Below, piece after piece: positions 1 to 6,351 of a stretch of DNA of 6,351 bases. The first letter of the stretch is position 1. Each line of letters starts with the position of its first letter. The notes under the pieces were generated by a model. That model was not told the origin of the DNA and ran no database searches. It saw only the letters and a list, made by a program, of their open reading frames with translations. Both the position numbers and the translations under genes were made by a program. The DNA is from Lachnospiraceae bacterium (lineage in GTDB: Bacteria > Bacillota > Clostridia > Lachnospirales > Lachnospiraceae): NCBI GenBank assembly GCA_024694785.1, contig JAILJL010000202.1:1-6351 (forward strand). The letters are read 5' to 3'.

Positions 1-2
1 TT

Positions 3-1003
<1,001 letters not shown>

Positions 1004-1004
<1 letters not shown>

Positions 1005-1012
1005 GGAAGAGG
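1004..1012 (+). promoter_or_regulatory. gyrA ribosome binding site overlapping the gyrB stop
   Basis: The purine run AGGAAGAGG begins on the last base of the gyrB stop codon and ends six bases before the gyrA ATG at 1019. It fixes that start. A ribosome terminating on gyrB would cover it, which suggests translational coupling of the two subunits (inference). Confidence 0.75.
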
Positions 1013-1018
1013 CTCAGT

Positions 1019-3541
1019 ATGGAAGATAATATATTTGATAATATACACGAAGTCGATCTTAAAAAGACGATGGAGACATCATACATCGATTATGCCATGA
1101 GTGTAATTGCAGCACGTGCATTACCTGATGTAAGAGACGGTCTTAAGCCGGTTCAAAGAAGAGTTCTCTACTCAATGATAGAGTTAAGTAACACCTACGA
1201 TAAGCCACATAGAAAATGTGCACGTATCGTCGGTGATACAATGGGTAAATATCATCCTCACGGTGATTCTTCGATTTACGGAGCACTCGTATATATGGCT
1301 CAGCCTTGGTCCACGAGATATCCGCTTGTAGACGGCCACGGTAACTTCGGTTCCATGGATGGAGACGGTGCAGCAGCAATGCGATACACGGAAGCAAGAT
1401 TATCCAAGATTTCAATGGAAATGCTTGCAGATATCAACAAGGACACGGTAGATTTTGTTCCTAACTTCGATGAGACGGAAAAAGAGCCCACGGTTCTTCC
1501 TTCAAGATATCCTAACTTACTTGTTAACGGTACAACGGGTATTGCAGTTGGTATGGCAACCAATATGCCTCCTCATAATTTAAAGGAGACAATTGATGCC
1601 GTAATTAAGATAATCGATAACAGAGTGGCAGAAGGTCGTGCAACTGAGATCGAAGAGATTTTAAGTATAATTAAAGGACCTGATTTCCCGACAGGCGGAG
1701 AGATCTTAGGAACAAGAGATATTGAAGAAGCCTACAGAACCGGACGCGGCAAGATTAAGGTTAGAGCTATAACCAATATTGAGCCTATGCCTAACGGAAA
1801 AAACCGTATAATCGTAACAGAGTTACCTTATATGGTTAATAAAGCGCGTCTTATCGAGAAAATCGCCGAGCTTGTAAGAGACAAGAAGGTTGTGGGAATT
1901 ACGGATCTTCGTGACGAGACAAGCCGCGAAGGTATGAGAATATGTATAGAATTACGTAAGGATGTTAATCCTAATGTAGTTCTTAACCAGTTATATAAGC
2001 ATACACAGTTACAGGATACATTCGGTGTTAATATGCTTGCCCTTGTTAATAACCAGCCTAAGGTGCTTACAATCCTGGAGATTCTTGAGCAGTATCTTAA
2101 GTATCAGGAAGAGGTTGTTACAAGAAGAACCAGATTCGATCTTAATAAGGCGGAAGAGAGAGCCCATATTTTAGAGGGATATCTTATAGCATTAGATAAT
2201 ATCGATGAGGTTATAACCATAATAAGAGGAAGCCGCGATACACAAAGTGCGAAGAGTACATTAATGGAGCGCTTTTCTCTGACAGATGCTCAGGCCCAGG
2301 CAATCGTAGACATGCGTCTTCGCGCACTTACAGGCTTGGAGCGCGAGAAAATAGAGAATGAATATGCAGATCTTAAGAAGCTTATCGATGAGTTAAAAGC
2401 TATTCTTGCCGATGAGAATCTTCTTCTTGGAGTTATAAAGGATGAATTATCCGAGACTTCGAGAAAGTATGCGGATGAAAGAAGAACCAAGATAGGTTAT
2501 GACGATTCGGAGATTGCAGATGAGGATATGATTCCGAAGAGCAATGTTGTAATAACAATGACCAAGCTTGGATACATTAAGAGAATGAGCATAGATAACT
2601 TCCGTGCTCAGAACAGAGGCGGCCGCGGAATCAAGGGACTTGAGACGATTGATGACGATTATATCAAAGACCTTATGATGACGACATCACATCATACGCT
2701 TTTATTCTTCACGAATTTGGGCCGTGTCTACAAAATGAAGGCATTCGAGATTCCTGAAGCGGGACGTACCGCAAGAGGTACCGCAATAATCAACTTGTTG
2801 CAGTTGCAGCCACAGGAAGGTATTACTTCGGTAATTCCTATTGATAATTTCTCGGAAGAGCGCTACTTATTCATGGCAACAAAGAAGGGTATCGTTAAGA
2901 AGACGCCTACTTCTGAGTATGCCAACATTAGAAAGACCGGTATTCAGGCTATCGGACTTCGTGACGACGACCAGTTGATAGAAGTACAGATAACAGATAA
3001 TAATGCGGAAGTTCTTATGGTAAGCCGTTACGGTCAGTGTATAAGATTCAAAGAGACCGACGTACGTTCAACGGGAAGAACCGCAATGGGCGTAATCGGT
3101 ATGACGTTAGATGATCTTGATGAAGTAGTATCAATGCAGACCGATATCCAGGGTGAAGATCTGCTTGTAGTTGCGGAATGCGGTATAGGTAAGAGAACCA
3201 AGATTACCGATTTTTCATTACAGAACCGTGGAGGTAAGGGTGCAAAATGCTACAAGATAATGGAGAAGACAGGTTACGTAGTCGGAGCCGTTGCAGTTAA
3301 TGATGATGACGAAGTAATGATGATTACTACTGCAGGAATCATTATAAGAATGAAGGCAGCGGGAATATCCCAGTACGGAAGAGTAACATCAGGTGTTAAG
3401 CTTGTTAACCTCGATAAGGATGTATATGTAGCATCGGTTGCCAAGGTTGTGGAGGATAAGTCTCTTTATACCGAAGAAGAGCTTATCAAGATGCAGGAAG
3501 AAGAGAATAGCGAAGGAACAAGTAACGATAACGAGGAGTAA
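1019..3541 (+). CDS. gyrA: DNA gyrase subunit A
   Basis: This is the 840-aa DNA-cleaving and DNA-wrapping subunit of gyrase, full length for the family (about 800-880). The winged-helix region carries the quinolone-pocket segment [12 protein letters not shown] (79-90) and the active site MRYTEARL, with Tyr123 as the residue that forms the covalent link to DNA, preceded by Arg122. [13 protein letters not shown] (170-182) contains Ile175, matching the DNA-intercalating Ile of other GyrA proteins. The tower and coiled-coil gate run to about residue 500. The six-bladed DNA-wrapping domain begins near 508. It holds a GyrA-box QNRGGRG (531-537), which marks gyrase rather than topoisomerase IV, and a similar QNRGGKG (735-741). 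The last 25 or so residues are acidic. Position 88, acidic (Asp87) in E. coli, is Gly here. Arg AGG codons are absent, as expected of a well-expressed gene. The start is set by the ribosome binding site just upstream and by the conserved N-terminus. Confidence 0.97.
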   Translation: MEDNIFDNIHEVDLKKTMETSYIDYAMSVIAARALPDVRDGLKPVQRRVLYSMIELSNTYDKPHRKCARIVGDTMGKYHPHGDSSIYGALVYMAQPWSTRYPLVDGHGNFGSMDGDGAAAMRYTEARLSKISMEMLADINKDTVDFVPNFDETEKEPTVLPSRYPNLLVNGTTGIAVGMATNMPPHNLKETIDAVIKIIDNRVAEGRATEIEEILSIIKGPDFPTGGEILGTRDIEEAYRTGRGKIKVRAITNIEPMPNGKNRIIVTELPYMVNKARLIEKIAELVRDKKVVGITDLRDETSREGMRICIELRKDVNPNVVLNQLYKHTQLQDTFGVNMLALVNNQPKVLTILEILEQYLKYQEEVVTRRTRFDLNKAEERAHILEGYLIALDNIDEVITIIRGSRDTQSAKSTLMERFSLTDAQAQAIVDMRLRALTGLEREKIENEYADLKKLIDELKAILADENLLLGVIKDELSETSRKYADERRTKIGYDDSEIADEDMIPKSNVVITMTKLGYIKRMSIDNFRAQNRGGRGIKGLETIDDDYIKDLMMTTSHHTLLFFTNLGRVYKMKAFEIPEAGRTARGTAIINLLQLQPQEGITSVIPIDNFSEERYLFMATKKGIVKKTPTSEYANIRKTGIQAIGLRDDDQLIEVQITDNNAEVLMVSRYGQCIRFKETDVRSTGRTAMGVIGMTLDDLDEVVSMQTDIQGEDLLVVAECGIGKRTKITDFSLQNRGGKGAKCYKIMEKTGYVVGAVAVNDDDEVMMITTAGIIIRMKAAGISQYGRVTSGVKLVNLDKDVYVASVAKVVEDKSLYTEEELIKMQEEENSEGTSNDNEE
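3533..3538 (+). promoter_or_regulatory. Ribosome binding site inside the end of gyrA
   Basis: GAGGAG forms the last two sense codons (Glu-Glu) of gyrA and sits seven bases before the ATG at 3546. With a four-base gap between the genes, the membrane protein is probably translated by coupling to gyrA. Confidence 0.7.
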
Positions 3542-3545
3542 TTAA

Positions 3546-4439
3546 ATGGTTGCCTATCTTACAGCGGGATTTGATAGTTTTTATGAGCTTTGTTGGGTAT
3601 TTTTAATATACGCATTTTTCGGATGGTGTGCGGAAGTAGCATATTCCGCGGTAACCAAAGGTGTTTTTGTCAACAGAGGTTTCTTAAATGGTCCCGTATG
3701 TCCCATATATGGCGTCGGCATGATAATGGTTGTATCATGCCTTACTCCGCTTAAGGGTAACCATATCGTGCTTTTCTTAGGATCCATGTTTCTAACTACT
3801 GCGGTTGAGCTTTTTGTAGGATGGGGAATGGAGAAAGTATTCCATCAGCATTGGTGGGATTATTCCGATGAGCATTTTAATTTTAGAGGATATATATGCT
3901 TACGATTCTCGCTCATCTGGGGATTTGGGTGTATGTCGGTAATTGATATCGCACATCCTCCGATTAAGAAGATAATAAGCATATTTCCTTATAAACCGGG
4001 AGTTATCCTTCAGATATTCTTCTTTGCGGTATTTATAACCGATATCGTGATCACGATTATGGCAGTTCTTAAGTTTAATAAGCATCTTGTCATAATAGAC
4101 GAGATAGATGCAAGACTTGATATGATATCGGAAGCAATTGGTGAGAATATCTATGAAGGCGCTACCGGTGTCAAGGAGAAAGTCATTAAGGTAAGAGAAG
4201 CTGCGGATGAGCAGAAGAAGAATCTTATTGAAGCGAATGATGAAAGAATCGAGCGTCTTAAGGTCGAGCGTGAAGAGCTTAATAAGAAGATAAGGGCAGC
4301 AACGGAGGCACGTAACGCGGTAATGTGTCGTCTTGTCAAAGCTTTCCCTGCAATAAAATCAACTACTCATGAAAGAGCTATGGACGGATGCAAAAAAGCG
4401 CTTGAAAAGATGCCGAAGTTGCCAAAAAGAAAAGAATAA
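3546..4439 (+). CDS. Putative ABC-transporter type IV membrane protein (PF06541 family) with C-terminal coiled coil
   Basis: A 297-aa integral membrane protein. About five hydrophobic segments are visible near residues 10-29, 52-68, 72-94, 118-135 and 152-176. Family-type motifs are FFGWCAEV (24-31), NRGFLNGPVCPIYG (43-56), HWWDYS (102-107) and FRGYICLRFSLIWG (113-126). I recognise these as PF06541, called a putative ABC-transporter permease family on weak grounds; no substrate is established. No ATP-binding protein is encoded beside it, so a transport role is unproven. From about 181 the chain turns charged and helical: 210-257 is rich in Glu, Lys and Arg and looks like a cytoplasmic coiled coil, followed by a short conserved-looking tail around RLVKAFPAI (262-270). 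The first segment is not a cleavable signal peptide. The gene lies four bases after gyrA and must be in the gyrase operon. No terminator follows it. Family assignment is fairly sure, function is not. Confidence 0.8.
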   Translation: MVAYLTAGFDSFYELCWVFLIYAFFGWCAEVAYSAVTKGVFVNRGFLNGPVCPIYGVGMIMVVSCLTPLKGNHIVLFLGSMFLTTAVELFVGWGMEKVFHQHWWDYSDEHFNFRGYICLRFSLIWGFGCMSVIDIAHPPIKKIISIFPYKPGVILQIFFFAVFITDIVITIMAVLKFNKHLVIIDEIDARLDMISEAIGENIYEGATGVKEKVIKVREAADEQKKNLIEANDERIERLKVEREELNKKIRAATEARNAVMCRLVKAFPAIKSTTHERAMDGCKKALEKMPKLPKRKE

Positions 4440-4446
4440 TTTAATG

Positions 4447-4476
4447 TTGACAATGTCCGCTATCATAAAGTATAAT
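4447..4476 (+). promoter_or_regulatory. Consensus sigma-A promoter of the tRNA-Ser gene
   Basis: A perfect -35 TTGACA (4447-4452) and a perfect -10 TATAAT (4471-4476) are separated by 18 bases. Transcription should begin near 4483, giving a leader of about 46 bases before the tRNA. The -35 starts seven bases after the stop codon of the membrane-protein gene. Exact consensus elements fit a strong stable-RNA promoter. Confidence 0.88.
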
Positions 4477-4481
4477 AAGAC

Positions 4482-4497
4482 TTGCGTTGTAGCGCAA
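4482..4497 (+). other. Small hairpin at the predicted 5' end of the tRNA precursor
   Basis: TTGCG (4482-4486) and CGCAA (4493-4497) form a perfect 5-bp inverted repeat with a 6-base loop, and the predicted start site falls on its first bases. No T-tract follows, so it is not a terminator. It may protect or shape the 5' leader before processing by RNase P, or be chance. Confidence 0.4.
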
Positions 4498-4529
4498 AAA
4501 GAATAATTTGAACGGTAAGTTCGGATTCT

Positions 4530-4618
4530 GGAGAAGTACTCAAGAGGCCGAAGAGGTGCCCCTGCTAAGGGTATAGGTCGGGTGAACCGGCGCGAGGGTT
4601 CAAATCCCTCCTTCTCCG
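4530..4618 (+). tRNA. tRNA-Ser (anticodon GCT)
   Basis: A complete 89-base class II tRNA. The acceptor stem GGAGAAG (4530-4536) pairs perfectly with CTTCTCC (4611-4617), with G4618 as discriminator. The D stem is CTC/GAG (4539-4541 with 4553-4555). The anticodon stem 4557-4561 with 4569-4573 has three C-G pairs, one G-U and one A-U around the loop CTGCTAA, giving anticodon GCT at 4564-4566, which reads AGC and AGT serine codons. A long variable arm (about 4574-4593), able to pair CGG with CCG, is the serine hallmark. The T arm is GAGGG-TTCAAAT-CCCTC (4594-4610). CCA is not encoded and must be added after transcription. It has its own promoter, and the gyrase operon can also read into it. Confidence 0.97.
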
Positions 4619-4622
4619 TTTT

Positions 4623-4675
4623 AAGAAGCTTTATCTGATTCTTTTATTAAGAATTACGGTAAAGCTTCTTTTTTT
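4623..4675 (+). terminator. Intrinsic terminator after tRNA-Ser
   Basis: AAGAAGCTTTA (4623-4633) pairs perfectly over 11 bp with TAAAGCTTCTT (4660-4670). After a small internal bulge the hairpin continues with ATTCTT (4638-4643) against AAGAAT (4649-4654) around a 5-base loop. Seven T residues (4669-4675) follow the stem. It ends the tRNA transcript and, as no earlier terminator is visible, probably the gyrB-gyrA operon too. The upstream side has no matching A-run, so it acts in one direction. Confidence 0.9.
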
Positions 4676-4687
4676 GCACATAAGCAG

Positions 4688-4693
4688 TATAAT
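4688..4693 (+). promoter_or_regulatory. Candidate -10 box of the nuclease-ATPase gene
   Basis: A perfect TATAAT lies 32 bases before the start codon at 4726. A -35 with normal spacing would fall on the terminator stem and T-tract (about 4664-4671), where only poor matches such as CTTCTT exist, and no extended -10 TG is present. The promoter is therefore probably weak or helped by an activator (inference). Confidence 0.5.
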
Positions 4694-4725
4694 AAAATCA
4701 TAAGTAATATATCAAGGAGATTGTC

Positions 4726-6195
4726 ATGCATCCGATTAATATCTACGAGCTTACAAGAATCAAAGATTATCAACTCATGGTGCGTCTGGAGCGCCAGATG
4801 TCAAAGCGTGGAAAAGCGCTGCCCGTTAAAGAGTGGGAACTTGACGGATTAAAGAGCCTGACGGATCATTTATGTGAAGTAATGGAAGAGGGAAGCAGAC
4901 TTTCGTTTTATTATTCATTTATAATGCCAAAGCTTGGTAAGGAATTCGATCTTTTAAGGATAAATGATGATGCAATCATAAATATAGAATTAAAGAGCGG
5001 GAATGTATCGGATGATACGGTACGAATGCAGCTTATGCACAATAAATACTATCTTTCGACACTTGGTAAGGAGATGCGCTTTTATACCTACTTAAGTGTT
5101 CCGGACAGACTGGTAAGACTGTCGAGGACGGATAAGATAGTGGACACATCCTGGGAAGAGCTTGCAAGTGCGCTAGAAGAGCAGGAAAACTGCTATGATT
5201 CCGATATTGAGGAGCTTTTTAAAGAGGATAAGTTCCTTATCTCTCCGCTAACGGACCCTTTGAGATTCTTAAGAAAAGAGTACTTCTTAACATCGCAGCA
5301 GCGGGATATAAGAAAACAGATACTTCGAAGGATAAGGCAAAAGGATAACGGAATAAAAGCTTTCGGATTCAGCGGTTTCCCGGGAACGGGTAAGACTTTG
5401 CTATTATATGATCTTGCAATGCAGCTATCGGAATATAACGATGTTGCAGTGCTTCACTTCGGACCTCATGTAAAGGAACTGGCGGAACTTGATGAACGCT
5501 TAAAAAGAATAGATTTTTATTATTGCGATTCCGATAATAAAATTGCACTTAACAAAGAATATTCAGCAATTCTTATAGATGAAGGCAACAGGATGAGTAA
5601 GCGTAATTTCGATGAAATAATGGAGCTTGCGAGGAAGAATAATGCTCCTTTGATCTTTTCCTATGATATGGAGCAGGTTATGTCGATAGATGAGCGTAAA
5701 GTTAACGGAGTTCCGTTAATAGAAGGAATAGAAGGCTATGTAGGCTATAAGCTTACTAACAGAATCAGATTAAACAGTGAATTATATACATTTATCAAAA
5801 GGCTTATGTCATATACCGAGAAGAGTCATACCAAGTATTATCCTTCCGTCTCGGTTGCATATGCGAACGATGATGTTGAAGCTGAGACATTACTTAGAAA
5901 TTATATAGCAAAGGGGTACGTATATATATACGATGACAAGGTGTATCCAAAGGATAGCAATAATATGCCCGGAGCGATAAGCGCTATGTCTTCTACCTGT
6001 AAGGAATATGAGAAGGTACTTATGGTTATCGATGGCTCTTTTACATACGATAACGAGGGATTCCTGCGCGGCAGACATGAAGAGTGCGTCCGCAATATCT
6101 TTCACGGATTAAGCCGTGCGAAAAAAGAGATAGCAATAGTCATTAAGGATAACATTTATGTTATGGATATGGTTTTATCAATTTTACAAAAGTAA
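4726..6195 (+). CDS. PD-(D/E)xK nuclease-like domain fused to SF1/DUF2075-type ATPase
   Basis: A 489-aa soluble protein of unknown specific function. Residues 60-125 resemble a restriction-endonuclease fold: KEFDLLRI (72-79, Asp75), then IELK (87-90, Glu88 and Lys90), then Gln102 before NKYYL, matching the order D...ExK...Q of PD-(D/E)xK/NERD-type nucleases. From 188 a helicase-type ATPase core follows with motifs in SF1 order: Q-motif-like LTSQQRDI (188-195), Walker A GFPGTGKT (217-224), Walker B LIDEGNRMS (283-291), motif III FSYDMEQ (311-317), an Arg-rich TNRIRLN (344-350), a degenerate motif V around CKEYEKVLMV (425-434) and motif VI HGLSRAKKE (460-468, Arg464 as likely arginine finger). 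It is too short for the extra subdomains of a processive helicase and is closest in my memory to the DUF2075/Schlafen-helicase-like group. The start has AAGGAG (4714-4719) six bases upstream. Seven Arg AGG codons set it apart from the gyrase genes. Genome defence or repair is plausible but unproven. Confidence 0.75.
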   Translation: MHPINIYELTRIKDYQLMVRLERQMSKRGKALPVKEWELDGLKSLTDHLCEVMEEGSRLSFYYSFIMPKLGKEFDLLRINDDAIINIELKSGNVSDDTVRMQLMHNKYYLSTLGKEMRFYTYLSVPDRLVRLSRTDKIVDTSWEELASALEEQENCYDSDIEELFKEDKFLISPLTDPLRFLRKEYFLTSQQRDIRKQILRRIRQKDNGIKAFGFSGFPGTGKTLLLYDLAMQLSEYNDVAVLHFGPHVKELAELDERLKRIDFYYCDSDNKIALNKEYSAILIDEGNRMSKRNFDEIMELARKNNAPLIFSYDMEQVMSIDERKVNGVPLIEGIEGYVGYKLTNRIRLNSELYTFIKRLMSYTEKSHTKYYPSVSVAYANDDVEAETLLRNYIAKGYVYIYDDKVYPKDSNNMPGAISAMSSTCKEYEKVLMVIDGSFTYDNEGFLRGRHEECVRNIFHGLSRAKKEIAIVIKDNIYVMDMVLSILQK

Positions 6196-6213
6196 ATAAT
6201 ATAAAGTTTTAAA

Positions 6214-6242
6214 TTGCTTTTTCGATGAAAAAATAATATAAT
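6214..6242 (+). promoter_or_regulatory. Promoter of the DUF1858-like gene
   Basis: The -35 TTGCTT (6214-6219) and perfect -10 TATAAT (6237-6242) are 17 bases apart. The predicted start near 6249 leaves a leader of about 27 bases. The spacer is largely occupied by a small A/T inverted repeat, TTTTTC-GAT-GAAAAA (6218-6232). No convincing terminator for the nuclease-ATPase gene lies between its stop and this promoter, so read-through is possible. Confidence 0.7.
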
Positions 6243-6275
6243 GAGCAAAGGTTCTAGTATAGGAGGAATACTAAT

Positions 6276-6351
6276 ATGGCAACAGTTACAAAGCAGACAT
6301 TAATTGGCGAATTATTGAATATTAATGCAGATGTAGCACCACTTCTTCTTG
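6276..6351 (+). CDS. DUF1858-domain-like small protein, N-terminal part (cut by window end)
   Basis: Only 25 codons are present, starting MATVTKQTLIGELLNI and running to ADVAPLLL. The ATG at 6276 is preceded by a textbook AGGAGG (6261-6266) at nine bases and by its own promoter, so the start is firm. The beginning resembles DUF1858 proteins: a short lead, a T-I-G-E-hydrophobic stretch, and an alanine-proline-hydrophobic segment that normally leads into a GMHCLGC-type two-cysteine motif. That cysteine motif would lie just beyond the window. Members are usually about 65-80 aa, and some are linked to iron-sulfur or redox proteins such as the N-terminal part of ScdA. The family call rests on 25 residues only and should be read as probable. 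Confidence 0.65.
   Translation, partial: MATVTKQTLIGELLNINADVAPLLL

Larger units (their letters stand above)
4430..4509 (+). repeat. 13-bp direct repeat flanking the tRNA promoter
   Basis: AAAAGAATAATTT occurs at 4430-4442, spanning the stop codon of the membrane-protein gene, and again at 4497-4509 in the tRNA leader. The two copies bracket the consensus promoter and leader hairpin. The sequence is AT-rich, so chance is possible, but two exact 13-mers this close are uncommon. It may be a scar of a local duplication or insertion. Confidence 0.5.

Noticed and set aside
1143..1563. Antisense open frames opposite the gyrA active-site region
   Set aside because: They overlap each other in different frames opposite conserved gyrA; they look like by-products of gyrA codon use.
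4440..4529. T-box or other riboswitch leader upstream of the tRNA
   Set aside because: The leader is only about 46 bases and shows only a 5-bp hairpin; no riboswitch core motif is present.
4594..4618. tRNA-Ser 3' end as an attachment site of an integrated element
   Set aside because: I find no second copy of the tRNA 3' end, no integrase gene and no element boundary in the window.
5890..6105. Two overlapping antisense open frames near the end of the nuclease-ATPase gene
   Set aside because: The sense frame carries recognisable ATPase motifs through this region; the antisense products look like low-complexity shadows.
6196..6235. Intrinsic terminator after the nuclease-ATPase gene
   Set aside because: The only inverted repeat (6218-6232) is nearly all A/T, is followed by A residues rather than a T-tract, and overlaps a promoter.

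Overview
The window looks like an ordinary chromosomal segment of a low- to mid-GC Firmicute. I place it in Clostridia, most likely Lachnospiraceae or a near relative. This rests on the wording of the gyrase proteins, on strong AGGAGG-type ribosome binding sites, on Leu CTT/TTA and Arg AGA/CGT codon preference, and on a PF06541 membrane protein and a DUF1858-like start nearby. The family placement is from memory of protein families, not from a search. All genes lie on the + strand.

Layout: (1) positions 3-1004 hold the 3' part of gyrB. (2) Complete gyrA follows at 1019-3541. (3) A 297-aa membrane protein of the putative ABC-transporter type IV family (PF06541) is at 3546-4439, four bases after gyrA, with its ribosome binding site inside the end of gyrA. 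These three form one operon whose promoter lies upstream of the window. (4) Positions 4440-4725 have no protein gene but are densely used: a consensus promoter starting seven bases after the stop codon, a short hairpin at the predicted RNA 5' end, tRNA-Ser(GCT), a strong intrinsic terminator, and the -10 of the next gene. (5) Positions 4726-6195 encode a 489-aa fusion of a PD-(D/E)xK nuclease-like domain with an SF1/DUF2075-like ATPase. (6) A promoter and strong ribosome binding site lead into the first 25 codons of a DUF1858-like gene at 6276, cut by the window end.

How the parts relate: GyrB and GyrA assemble as the A2B2 gyrase that introduces negative supercoils. The membrane protein is co-transcribed, but its role is unknown. 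No terminator separates the gyrase operon from tRNA-Ser, so operon transcripts probably run through the tRNA and stop at 4623-4675. The nuclease-ATPase is its own transcription unit. It is the most likely accessory gene here: it follows a tRNA gene, uses Arg AGG codons that the gyrase genes avoid, and its domain pairing is seen in genome-defence or nucleic-acid repair proteins. A defence role is a hypothesis only. The housekeeping part shows nothing broken or clearly novel.
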